NCBI RefSeq assembly: GCF_000612725.1
Contig: NZ_HG964452.1
Span: forward strand, 173,789 to 234,442
Origin: Mycolicibacterium austroafricanum
GTDB lineage: Bacteria; Actinomycetota; Actinomycetes; Mycobacteriales; Mycobacteriaceae
DNA: 60,654 nucleotides
Direction: 5' to 3'
Both the position numbers and the translations under genes were made by a program. Positions within the stretch are counted from its first letter, which is position 1, and every line of letters starts with the position of its first letter. Positions 53,854-60,654 of the stretch are shown here, one piece after another. The notes under the pieces are model-generated. The model was given only the letters and a program-made list of their open reading frames with translations, searched no databases and was not told the DNA's origin.

Positions 53854-54779
53854 GCCAGTAGCGGCACCGAGTCGAGCCGGTCATCGGTGAGAATCTCGAA
53901 CATCGCCCGTCGACTCACCAGCTCCGAACGTTCGAATGCCTTGCCCGCCACCTGTATTCGACAACTGGCGATCGCCGAGTTGTAACAGTATTTCACGCCG
54001 CCGTGCGTGTCGCTGTAGGTGAGGCCGATGACATCGGAAGGCACGGTGGTGATCTCGCCTTCGATCATCTGCTCGCCCACCCGCGCCCCGAACGTCCAGC
54101 GGAACGGAGCGTAACGCCCGTGGCTCTGCAGACTGCCCCGGATCGAGCGCACCGCGAACTGCTGACCCTCGTGCCGGAACACGAACAGCGTCACCCCCGG
54201 CAGCAGCACCGGCCCCAGGGCCGCACGTGCGGTGACGATCTCCAGCGTCGCCTCGGGCGCGTTGTCGAATCCACACACCTGCCCGTACGCGTACGCCGGG
54301 GTGTGCCGGGTGCCCCAGTTGTGGTTGACGCTGCCCGTCCAGCCGTCGATGTCGACACCGTGCCCGGAGATCTCCAGATGGCCGTCGAACCGGGCCAACG
54401 GGTCGCGGACGCTCGTCTTGGCGGTCGGAAAGCGCGCCTGGTACGCGCGGTCGGACAGCACCCGCACGGGCTCCTGGCCGCTCGCGGTGATCGCAAGGTC
54501 CCATCGCGCGTCGGCCAGGGCGCCGAAGGCGGCGGTGTCGTCGAGCACCGTCGAGGCGATGCGCGCCGTCCAGTCGTCGTAGCCGAACGCGGCCTCGGCG
54601 ATCGTGAACTGCTGCTTGACCGCGCGGTGACCGGACGGATCGAACACCATCACCCACACGTCGGCGACCGGTTCGCCGACGGTGGGCAGAAGCAGCGTCT
54701 CGCGCAGCCACACCGCGCGGGCGGTGTCCGGGTCGTTCGCCCGGATGAAACGACTCTCGTAATAGGGGGCCTTCGCCAT
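53850..54779 (-). CDS. Lipocalin-type protein, CrtC/tocopherol-cyclase-like
   Basis: From the ATG at 54779 (GTG 54785 possible) this is a 309-residue protein. It begins YYESRFIRANDPDTARAVWLRETLLLP and contains SVNHNWGTRHTPAYAYGQVCGFDN, with WVMVFDPSGHRAVKQQF between. The H-NWG motif and the double lipocalin-like beta pattern resemble the carotenoid 1,2-hydratase/tocopherol cyclase/Svf1-like superfamily. The role is not known; binding or modification of a hydrophobic molecule is the best guess. It is divergent from the adenylate cyclase, with the palindrome GTCACGTGAC (54781-54790) between them. Confidence 0.65.
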   Translation of the reverse strand: MAKAPYYESRFIRANDPDTARAVWLRETLLLPTVGEPVADVWVMVFDPSGHRAVKQQFTIAEAAFGYDDWTARIASTVLDDTAAFGALADARWDLAITASGQEPVRVLSDRAYQARFPTAKTSVRDPLARFDGHLEISGHGVDIDGWTGSVNHNWGTRHTPAYAYGQVCGFDNAPEATLEIVTARAALGPVLLPGVTLFVFRHEGQQFAVRSIRGSLQSHGRYAPFRWTFGARVGEQMIEGEITTVPSDVIGLTYSDTHGGVKYCYNSAIASCRIQVAGKAFERSELVSRRAMFEILTDDRLDSVPLLA

Positions 54780-54810
54780 CGTCACGTGACCAGCATCCAA
54801 TACTGGAGCG

Positions 54811-55611
54811 GTGACCGGAACGCTGATGGCGCTGTTGGTGCTCGCGGCGGTGGTTGTCGGGCTCGCGGTGGCGCTGGCAGTGCAGTCGCGGCGCCTGAAA
54901 ACCGCTCGGCAGGAGGCCGACGAGCTGCGTCGCCGCCTCGACACCCGTCAGATGCTCGTCACCGGGAGCACCAAGGCCGTCAAGACGGTGTGGCAGACCG
55001 CCAACATCCTGCGCCGGGACGGCTTCGGGGCCGCGGTGCGGTCCTCGATCGAGGAGCTCGCCGACTGGGCCGAGGTGGAACGTCCCGATCTGGCGCGGCT
55101 GGCCCCCAACGGCAGGGTCGCGATCATGTTCTCCGACATCGAGGAGTCGACCGCACTCAACGAACGCATCGGGGACCGCGCGTTCGTCCGGCTCCTCGGC
55201 AGGCACGACAAGTCGGTGCGCCGCCATGTCGACGCTCACGACGGTTACGTCGTCAAGAGTCAGGGCGACGGCTTCATGGTGGCGTTCGCCCGGCCGGAGC
55301 AGGCGGTCCGCTGCGGCCTCGCCATCCAGCACTCACTTGATAAGCGGCCCAACGGCATTCGCGTGCGCATCGGTATCCACGTCGGGAAGTCGGTACTGCG
55401 CGGCGACGACCTGTTCGGCCGCAACGTGGCGATGGCCGCGCGGGTGGCCGCCGAGGCCGACGGTGGAGAAGTCCTGGTCAGCAGCGCGGTGCGCGATGCT
55501 CTGACCGACGCCGACGACATCGTGGTCGACGGCGAGAGGGATGCACACCTGAAGGGATTCTCTGGATCCCACACGCTCTACTCGGTGCGTTCGGCCTCGG
55601 CGAGCCGCTGA
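54811..55611 (+). CDS. Class III adenylate/guanylate cyclase, membrane-anchored
   Basis: This 266-residue protein has a single N-terminal membrane helix (about 4-25), a short coiled linker, then a class III cyclase domain (about 100-260). Metal aspartates D109 (FSDIEES) and D153 (QGDGF), the base-contacting K149, N205 and R211 ([12 protein letters not shown]) are all present, so it should be active, probably making cAMP as a homodimer. The GTG start at 54811 follows GGAG. The 3' end overlaps the convergent small gene by 34 nt. Confidence 0.9.
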   Translation: MTGTLMALLVLAAVVVGLAVALAVQSRRLKTARQEADELRRRLDTRQMLVTGSTKAVKTVWQTANILRRDGFGAAVRSSIEELADWAEVERPDLARLAPNGRVAIMFSDIEESTALNERIGDRAFVRLLGRHDKSVRRHVDAHDGYVVKSQGDGFMVAFARPEQAVRCGLAIQHSLDKRPNGIRVRIGIHVGKSVLRGDDLFGRNVAMAARVAAEADGGEVLVSSAVRDALTDADDIVVDGERDAHLKGFSGSHTLYSVRSASASR

Positions 55612-55745
55612 TGCAACCGCGCGCGGATGTCGTCCGGGGTGTAGGCGTTGCGGCGCCGCTGATCGCGCGCAACAAGGACTCCACCTGCGACGACGCCTGC
55701 GACACCGGCAAGCCCGACCCACTTCCAGATCCCACGCATGCCCAT
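55578..55745 (-). CDS. Small single-helix membrane protein
   Basis: This 55-residue protein has a membrane helix (about 6-25; [17 protein letters not shown]) followed by a charged cytoplasmic tail with [15 protein letters not shown]. Codon use is normal for a real gene, and the frame is closed by a stop just 34 nt into the cyclase gene's 3' end. The start is the ATG at 55745 or 55739. It is divergent from the papain-like gene at 55767 with 21 bp between, so the pair may share control. I do not recognise a named family. Confidence 0.65.
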   Translation of the reverse strand: MGMRGIWKWVGLAGVAGVVAGGVLVARDQRRRNAYTPDDIRARLHQRLAEAERTE

Positions 55746-55766
55746 CAGTCTGCATAAGCTGCTGGG

Positions 55767-56459
55767 GTGAAACCAAGCACGGTGTCGCTGGAGCGCGCGC
55801 TTGAGGAGACCCGCACGGGTGACATCTGGTTGTTCCGGGGTCGCTCGGGCCCGGACCGGGCCATCCAGTCGATGACCAACAGCCCGGTGAACCATGTCGG
55901 GATGACCGTCGCCGTCGATGACCTCCCGCCGCTGATCTGGCACGCCGAGCTGGGCGACAAGCTGCTCGACCTGTGGACCGGCACGCACCACCGCGGCGTG
56001 CAGCTCAACGACCTGCGGCAGGCGGTCGAACGCTGGATGCACACCTACGATCAGCGTTGCTGGCTGCGGCAACTCACGCCCTATGCCACCCGCGATCAGG
56101 AGGACCGCATGCTGCGGGTGATCGCACGGATGGACGGCACCCCGTTCCCGTCCACCGCCCGCCTGACGGGGCGCTGGATGCGCGGCCGACTTCCGGGCGT
56201 GAGTGACTTCACCCGGGGAATACCGTTCGTGCACAAGAGGGTTCGCGAATCCGTCGAGCGCCGCAAGTCCGAACGGGTGAAGGTGGGCCTGGAAACCGCG
56301 TACTGCGCCGAGACTGTCGCGATCACCTACGAGGAGATGGGCCTGCTGCAGACCGAGAAGCACGCCAACTGGTTTGACCCCGGCAAGTTCTGGAGCGGTG
56401 ATACGTTGCCGTTGGCCGCGGGCCACCGCCTCGGCGAGGAGCTGTCGGTCGTGCCCTGA
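55767..56459 (+). CDS. YiiX-like permuted papain-fold protein (NlpC/P60 superfamily)
   Basis: This 230-residue protein has the permuted papain layout: GDIWLFRGRSGPDRAIQSMTNSPVNHVGM with the catalytic His (H43) near the N-terminus, and AYCAETVAITYEEMG with the catalytic Cys (C180) near the C-terminus. Relatives are amidases or peptidases acting on lipids or peptidoglycan-like bonds. There is no signal peptide, so it is cytosolic or membrane-peripheral. GTG start at 55767 after GGGG. Confidence 0.78.
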   Translation: MKPSTVSLERALEETRTGDIWLFRGRSGPDRAIQSMTNSPVNHVGMTVAVDDLPPLIWHAELGDKLLDLWTGTHHRGVQLNDLRQAVERWMHTYDQRCWLRQLTPYATRDQEDRMLRVIARMDGTPFPSTARLTGRWMRGRLPGVSDFTRGIPFVHKRVRESVERRKSERVKVGLETAYCAETVAITYEEMGLLQTEKHANWFDPGKFWSGDTLPLAAGHRLGEELSVVP

Positions 56460-56528
56460 CGTGGCGGACGCGCATCCGGCCGGGGAAACACCGGCCGATA
56501 TCACGCATTTCCCGAGGCGGCGGTGCTT

Positions 56529-56543
56529 TGCTGTCACACAGCA
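56529..56543. promoter_or_regulatory. Inverted repeat upstream of a membrane protein gene
   Basis: TGCTGT-CAC-ACAGCA has perfect 6-bp arms and lies 31 bp before the start at 56575. It is a possible operator or leader hairpin. Confidence 0.35.
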
Positions 56544-56574
56544 CCTCTTTCGGCACCCAACAAGGGAGCGCAGC

Positions 56575-57147
56575 ATGCCGACGTCGACCGACCACGACGC
56601 CCCCGCACACGACGTGCCCGGCCGAGCCCTGTTCAGCGCCAGAGCCTCCGCCATCTCGATCGTGGTGGCCGCGATCGCGACACTCGGCGTCGTCTTCGTG
56701 ATGCTCAACGCCGGCGACAAGGAGGCCCCTCAGGTGCAATCGATTCCTGCTCAACCGAATACGGTGTCGCAGTGGGTCACCGCGCCTGCGCGCGACAAGC
56801 CGATTCCCGTTGCCCCGAGGCCGCAGGCGCCTGCCCTGGCCATGGACGGGCGAGGCTTCGTCAACACCGCGGCCCGATGCGACGCCGCCGCGCGCGCCGT
56901 CGCCATCGCCCGCACCGCGCGGTCGGCGGTGGTGGTGTGCCAGGGGCCCGACGGGTCCTACGAATACCAGGGGATCCGCCTGCGGGACGGGGCGGCGCTG
57001 CAACTCGATGACGTGCGGCCGATGGCTGTCGGGTTCGAGGCACGCAACGAGGGCACCACCTACCGCCTGTCACCGACCGAACTGGTGGTGATCTCCGGCG
57101 AATCCCTGCAGAGTCGCGACGCCGTCGTGGAGTACCGGGCCGGCTGA
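56575..57147 (+). CDS. Uncharacterised single-pass membrane protein
   Basis: This 190-residue protein has a short cytoplasmic N-terminus, one membrane helix (about 24-45; ASAISIVVAAIATLGVVFVM) and an extracytoplasmic domain (about 46-190) with a Pro-rich linker. The domain has a Cys pair (AARCDAAA, VVVCQGPDG) that may form a disulfide. It resembles secreted or anchored mycobacterial proteins in layout, but I do not recognise the family. A GGGAG ribosome binding site precedes ATG 56575; longer frames upstream lack one. Confidence 0.7.
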   Translation: MPTSTDHDAPAHDVPGRALFSARASAISIVVAAIATLGVVFVMLNAGDKEAPQVQSIPAQPNTVSQWVTAPARDKPIPVAPRPQAPALAMDGRGFVNTAARCDAAARAVAIARTARSAVVVCQGPDGSYEYQGIRLRDGAALQLDDVRPMAVGFEARNEGTTYRLSPTELVVISGESLQSRDAVVEYRAG

Positions 57148-57173
57148 ATTAGGCCGCGGATGTCGGTCTGTCT

Positions 57174-57680
57174 CTAGACGAGGTAGTCGAAGGCGCCGCT
57201 GCCAGGCCGCCAGCTTTCCGAGCTGCCGTCGCTGAAGTCCGACAGCATCGCGATCACCGGGCCACGCAGATCGGCCACGCCGGGCCGCATCATAAGCGCG
57301 GCCGCACCGAAGTCGATGCGAATTCCCTGGCCGGCGGCCTCGGACGTGGCGGCGACCTGCTCACCGATCAGAGACCGAAGGGCGTCGGCGTAGCCGGGCT
57401 CGCGGTCGGAGACCGGACCGGCGAGCCGGTCCACCACCGGCATCACTTCGCACGTCAGCACCGGCGCATCCGGTGAAGCGGCCAGATCGAAGCCAAGCTG
57501 AACGTAGCTGCCGATGAACTGCACCGACTGCAGGCGGTAGCCGACGAGGCGGGACAGCAACTCGTTGAATCCGTACGTCTTCGGCGCTGTCGGCTTGGGA
57601 TGTAGATACCGAACCTCGGAGTAGTCCTCACCGACCGACTCGCTGTCGTCGGCACCACCCACAACTTCCGTCATCACCAT
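57174..57680 (-). CDS. Hypothetical protein
   Basis: This 168-residue cytosolic protein has no membrane segment or recognised motif. Its core (YGFNELLSRLVGYRLQSVQFIGSYVQLGFD, then RIDFGAAALMMRPG) looks like a small alpha/beta domain. An ATG at 57680 and another at 57674 are possible starts. It is convergent with the membrane protein gene, 26 bp between stops. Palindrome ACGTTAACGT (57728-57737) lies 48 bp upstream of the start. Confidence 0.6.
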   Translation of the reverse strand: MVMTEVVGGADDSESVGEDYSEVRYLHPKPTAPKTYGFNELLSRLVGYRLQSVQFIGSYVQLGFDLAASPDAPVLTCEVMPVVDRLAGPVSDREPGYADALRSLIGEQVAATSEAAGQGIRIDFGAAALMMRPGVADLRGPVIAMLSDFSDGSSESWRPGSGAFDYLV

Positions 57681-57837
57681 GCACCCTTGAAGTCCACGAA
57701 TCGTCGTCGCATCTGTAGCAGTACATTACGTTAACGTGCGCGGATGGAATTTGCCGGGTGGAGGCGCGGGAACCGGGCGCTAAGCCAGCTGCCTGAATGG
57801 ACGCGCGCCCGTGACCTCCCTGCGACCCCGCCGGTGA

Positions 57838-58077
57838 ATGCTCGAGCCCATGTCTGCGCTTGCGGTGGTGGCCGCTCTGGTGGCGGCGCTGTGCGTCGGT
57901 TACCAACTCGGTCGCCGCGTGGATCGACGATCCCCGACCTGGAAACAGCGCACCAGCAGTGCTGCACTCGGCAGGCAGGCGGTCGGGTTGATCGCACTAC
58001 TGGCCGCCGGCCGACTGGAACGCTCGGTGCGGCGACGGCTGCCGCGCCGGCGCGCGTCGTGGCTGAGCCGACGCTGA
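57838..58077 (+). CDS. Small basic membrane protein
   Basis: This is a 79-residue frame (75 from ATG 57850), with a hydrophobic N-terminal helix (SALAVVAALVAALCVGY), a second weaker helix (QAVGLIALLAAG) and an Arg-rich tail. GC content at third codon positions is as in neighbouring genes. I do not recognise a family, and the gene could be spurious. The next gene starts 43 bp downstream on the same strand. Confidence 0.45.
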   Translation: MLEPMSALAVVAALVAALCVGYQLGRRVDRRSPTWKQRTSSAALGRQAVGLIALLAAGRLERSVRRRLPRRRASWLSRR

Positions 58078-58120
58078 TGACTACCGATTGAGCGCAGGCA
58101 CCGCCGGGTAGGTTGCGGGG

Positions 58121-58615
58121 ATGCCACTGCGCTACGTCGACCCCCACCGCCGACGCGGAAGCCGTTACCAGCAAGGCGTCCGCTTCGGGCGATCCAGGGT
58201 GGGACAGTTCATCGCGCGTCACATCGCCCGCCGCACCGACCCGATGCTGTTCCGCCTCACCGGCGGGCGGGTGAACATGGGACCGATCGTCAACGCGCCG
58301 CTGCGCACCGTCGGCGCGAAATCGGGCAAGCCACGCGAAGTCCAGCTCACCTATTTTCACGACGGCCACGACGTCATCCTGGTCGCGTCGAACTTCGGCG
58401 GCAGCACCCACCCGCAGTGGTACTACAACCTGAAGGCTCATCCGGAATGCGACTTCGGCCGGGAGCCGTTCACCGCGGAACAGGTCACCGATCCCGGCGA
58501 ATACTCGCGGCTGTACCAACTGGCCGAGCGGGTCTACGAGGGATACGCCGACTACCGGGACAAGACAGCAGACTCCGGCCGGCAGATTCCGATCTTCAGG
58601 TTGAAGCCACGCTGA
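58121..58615 (+). CDS. Deazaflavin (F420)-dependent nitroreductase, Ddn-like
   Basis: This 164-residue split-barrel protein has GAKSGKPREVQLTYFHDGHDVILVASNFGGSTHPQWYYNLKAHPECDF, the hallmark of the Ddn/AclJ family that binds F420H2 and reduces diverse substrates. The hydrophobic/basic N-terminus may dock at the membrane, as in Ddn, where menaquinone is reduced. The physiological substrate is unknown. The start is the ATG at 58121. Confidence 0.9.
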   Translation: MPLRYVDPHRRRGSRYQQGVRFGRSRVGQFIARHIARRTDPMLFRLTGGRVNMGPIVNAPLRTVGAKSGKPREVQLTYFHDGHDVILVASNFGGSTHPQWYYNLKAHPECDFGREPFTAEQVTDPGEYSRLYQLAERVYEGYADYRDKTADSGRQIPIFRLKPR

Positions 58616-58742
58616 CGGCGACTGCCACGACGCGGTCCCCTTCGCTCAAAGAGCTCCGCAGCCATGGAGGCGTCGCCCCGCCGTTGCCCACGACCCGTCG
58701 GGGCGCTTCACCGCACGAAACCGGCGCCCTACACTGTGCACC

Positions 58743-59345
58743 GTGCCGGAAGTCGATGTCGGACAGCGCTATACCGAGGTGGCTGACCTGTACATCCGGA
58801 TGTTCGGCGCCGTGGACCGGGTGGCTCCTCAGGACCTCAGCTTCCTCGAACGCAATCTTGGCGACAGCGACGGCACGGTCCTGGACGCGGGCTGCGGGCC
58901 CGGGCACCTGGCCGCCTATCTGACGGGCCTCGGACTGACCGTCCAGGGCGTCGACCTCGTTCCCGAGTTCATCGGCAACGCTCGCGCGAACTGGCCCGGG
59001 GTCGACTTCGCGGTGGGCTCGGTGCACACCCTCGACATGCCCGACCGTTCACTCGGCGCCATCCTGGCCTGGTTCTCGTTGATCCACTGCGAGCCGGCCG
59101 AACTGACGGATGTCCTCACCGAATTCCGGCGGGTGGTGCGCCGAGGCGGAATGCTCGTCGTGGGTTTCTTCGAGGGCGCCTGCGTGGAGCGCTTCGACCA
59201 CAAGGTGGCACCCGCCTATCGCTGGCCCGTCGACGAGATGTCCCGGATGCTGTCTGCGGCAGGGTTCGCCGAGACCGAGCGCTGCCGGCGGTCCGGCACC
59301 GCGCAGACGCGCCCCTACGCCGCCCTGGCCGCGCGCGCCGCATAG
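58743..59345 (+). CDS. Class I SAM-dependent methyltransferase
   Basis: This 200-residue methyltransferase begins at GTG 58743. It has motif I VLDAGCGPGHLAAYL, GVDLVPEFIGNAR (acidic loop), and AILAWFSLIHCEPAELTDVLTEFRRVVRRGGMLVVGFFEG (post-I to III). It is a UbiE/Methyltransf_11-type small-molecule enzyme, with the substrate unknown. No partner gene lies close by. Confidence 0.87.
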   Translation: MPEVDVGQRYTEVADLYIRMFGAVDRVAPQDLSFLERNLGDSDGTVLDAGCGPGHLAAYLTGLGLTVQGVDLVPEFIGNARANWPGVDFAVGSVHTLDMPDRSLGAILAWFSLIHCEPAELTDVLTEFRRVVRRGGMLVVGFFEGACVERFDHKVAPAYRWPVDEMSRMLSAAGFAETERCRRSGTAQTRPYAALAARAA

Positions 59346-59405
59346 CTCCGACGTTCAGCCCCGCCGATGCGGGCAGTATTCGCCGCGGCCCGAAGGATGT
59401 GGCCG

Positions 59406-60152
59406 TTACGCCGTCCCGCGGGCGGCCCACGCGACAGCGGTAACGGTGAACGGCCCCTTACCAAGACGCTCGCGGGCCGCTGATTCGAGACGGGCGCGAC
59501 CTTCGTCATCGAGTTGCTGGACGTAGTCCCCAGCAGGACCTACACCGTAGGTGTACGGCTCCCACCACTGCTCAAACGTCGGGTGCACAACATCGACCGC
59601 AATCGAATCTTCGACCACATCACGCAAGCCGGCAGCTTCGAACAGCTCAGTCAGGTGTCCGCTTCGCGCCCCGGAGAGTAACGCTTCATCCTCAGCTTCG
59701 GGATCGACCACGTGCACCGCATCCCAGAACGGCGCAAGCGCACCGGTCGGCCCGTCCCACACACATGCTGCGACGACACCGCCGGGCCGAGTCACACGCG
59801 ACATCTGTCTGAGGCCGGCAACCGGATCCGTCATGAAGTGCACCACCAACTGCGCGAGAGCAGCGTCGAAAGCGGCAGAGTCGTAGGGTAATTCCTCTGC
59901 CGTGCCTTGACGCACGTCAACGTCAGGGAAGCTCCTACGGATCGCGTCGATGAAGGGCGGTGAAGGGTCGATCGCCGCGATGTCGGCTCCGACCGACCGC
60001 AAGCGCGCCGTCAGCGCCCCCGGCCCACAACCGACGTCGAGCACTTTGTCGCCGACACCAACCCCGGCAAATGCCACAAAGGCCTCCGCGAGCGGCTCGG
60101 CATACCGGCCCATGAAACGTCCGTAGGCCTCCGACGCGACGACAAAGCTCAC
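59406..60152 (-). CDS. Class I SAM-dependent methyltransferase
   Basis: This 248-residue methyltransferase has VLDVGCGPGALTARLRSVGADIAAIDPSPPFID and AQLVVHFMTDPVAGLRQMSRVTRPGGVVAACVWDG, the Methyltransf_11 pattern. It is convergent with, but not clearly a paralogue of, the gene at 58743. The ATG at 60152 is the chosen start. The region upstream (60153-60353, 201 bp) holds no gene; it contains the promoter and a GC palindrome. Confidence 0.87.
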   Translation of the reverse strand: MSFVVASEAYGRFMGRYAEPLAEAFVAFAGVGVGDKVLDVGCGPGALTARLRSVGADIAAIDPSPPFIDAIRRSFPDVDVRQGTAEELPYDSAAFDAALAQLVVHFMTDPVAGLRQMSRVTRPGGVVAACVWDGPTGALAPFWDAVHVVDPEAEDEALLSGARSGHLTELFEAAGLRDVVEDSIAVDVVHPTFEQWWEPYTYGVGPAGDYVQQLDDEGRARLESAARERLGKGPFTVTAVAWAARGTA

Positions 60153-60329
60153 CAGCGAATGCTACGTCGCCGCGCGAACCACCGAGGCCGGATCGACGAC
60201 CGGTGGACAGGCCCACGTTCGGAAAGCCACATCGTCGTCTACGAAAGGGGTCGCATCGTGCCGCGTGTCCCGGCAGGTTGCAGAATCCCCTTATGCGCCA
60301 ACCATTTTGAAGGTAGGACCCAACGCTGA

Positions 60330-60343
60330 GGGGAGCGCTCCCC
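60330..60343. terminator. GC palindrome 3' of the right-hand 13E12 gene
   Basis: GGGGAGCGCTCCCC is a perfect 14-bp palindrome followed by CCGCGGGG, just past the stop (60354) of the minus-strand 13E12 gene. It is a possible terminator, though without a T-run. Confidence 0.4.
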
Positions 60344-60353
60344 GCGGGGCGAC

Positions 60354-60654
60354 CTAGTTGGTGGTGGGTGGTGGAGGTTGGAAGGGTGTGTACCACTTCC
60401 ATTGGGCGCGTTCCCCGGGTGGTCCCTGGTAGGGCGCGACTGCGGGTGGGGATTGGGTCGGGGGCCGGGCCAGTGACCCCGGTTCCAGTTCACGCCCGAC
60501 GCTGTCGGTCACTGTCAGCTGGTCGGCGGGTCCGGTGATGGTGATGACCCCGCGGTGATGCAGCCGGTGATGATGAGGACAGACCAGCACCAGGTTGTCC
60601 AACTCGGTCAAGCCACCGTCTTCCCAATGCCGGATGTGATGGGCATGCAACCCC
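60354..60654 (-). CDS. 13E12 repeat-family HNH endonuclease, C-terminal part only
   Basis: The last 99 codons of a minus-strand gene run in from the right edge. They carry the HNH core (HAHHIRHWEDGGLTELDNLVLVCPHHHRLHH), typical of 13E12 proteins, and a Pro-rich end (PPPPTTN). The N-terminal part lies outside the window. It has the same orientation as the N-terminal fragment at the left edge, so if the edges are contig ends the assembly may have broken in two copies of one multicopy gene. Confidence 0.85.
   Translation of the reverse strand, partial: GLHAHHIRHWEDGGLTELDNLVLVCPHHHRLHHRGVITITGPADQLTVTDSVGRELEPGSLARPPTQSPPAVAPYQGPPGERAQWKWYTPFQPPPPTTN

Overview
The window is high-GC actinobacterial chromosome, best matched by a fast-growing mycobacterium (Mycolicibacterium-like). 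The evidence is a complete yrbE/mce lipid-importer operon, an MmpL transporter, 13E12-type HNH endonuclease fragments, F420-dependent enzyme families, and a block whose gene content matches M. tuberculosis Rv1141c-Rv1155 from memory (echA, mcr, SDR, mmpL13, methyltransferase, sirtuin, GntR, O-methyltransferase, Rv1155-like). No rRNA, tRNA, CRISPR array, prophage or insertion sequence was seen. Both ends lie inside minus-strand 13E12 genes: only an N-terminus at the left and only a C-terminus at the right.

Layout. 0.2-6.8 kb: a LytS/LytTR two-component system, then two tandem modules of a small membrane protein plus a sodium:solute symporter, the second an ActP-like acetate symporter with CRP-like sites in front. 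6.8-8.3 kb: a membrane acyltransferase bracketed by two identical 61-bp palindromic elements in opposite orientation. 8.3-19.8 kb: the Rv1141c-Rv1155-like block, with an intact mmpL13 followed by its own tetR and a methyltransferase, plus nitronate monooxygenase, SDR, alpha-methylacyl-CoA racemase and a crotonase. 19.9-26.1 kb: MFS exporter, CPBP protease, NAD-binding protein, gamma carbonic anhydrase, SDR-TetR pair and a secreted fasciclin protein. 26.2-30.3 kb: a beta-oxidation operon (acyl-CoA dehydrogenase, enoyl-CoA hydratase, thiolase) divergent from a FadR-type regulator. 30.3-35.5 kb: DUF3556 membrane protein, DoxX, a divergent SDR/TetR pair whose start codons sit in twin operators, and a carotenoid oxygenase.

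35.6-48.1 kb is the mce operon on the minus strand: yrbEA, yrbEB, mceA-F, two acidic Mce-associated membrane proteins and a WS/DGAT-like acyltransferase. Adjacent genes in it mostly overlap or abut. The MceG ATPase is not in the window. 48.2-60.2 kb is a mixture: VOC protein, TetR, alpha/beta hydrolase translationally coupled to a 977-residue kinase-aminotransferase fusion, epoxide hydrolase, lipocalin-type protein, adenylate cyclase, permuted papain-like protein, deazaflavin-dependent nitroreductase and two methyltransferases.

The most unusual signals are non-coding. Six intergenic palindromes, all just 3' of stop codons, share CCGA(A/G)A...T(T/C)TCGG-type ends, and they fall into related pairs. 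Two tandem arrays (8 x 25/26 bp and 5 x 24 bp) each start at, and appear to re-duplicate, the stop codon of the gene upstream. Several clear inverted-repeat operators overlap promoters or start codons. Homology statements rest on recognised motifs and remembered family members; no database search was run.
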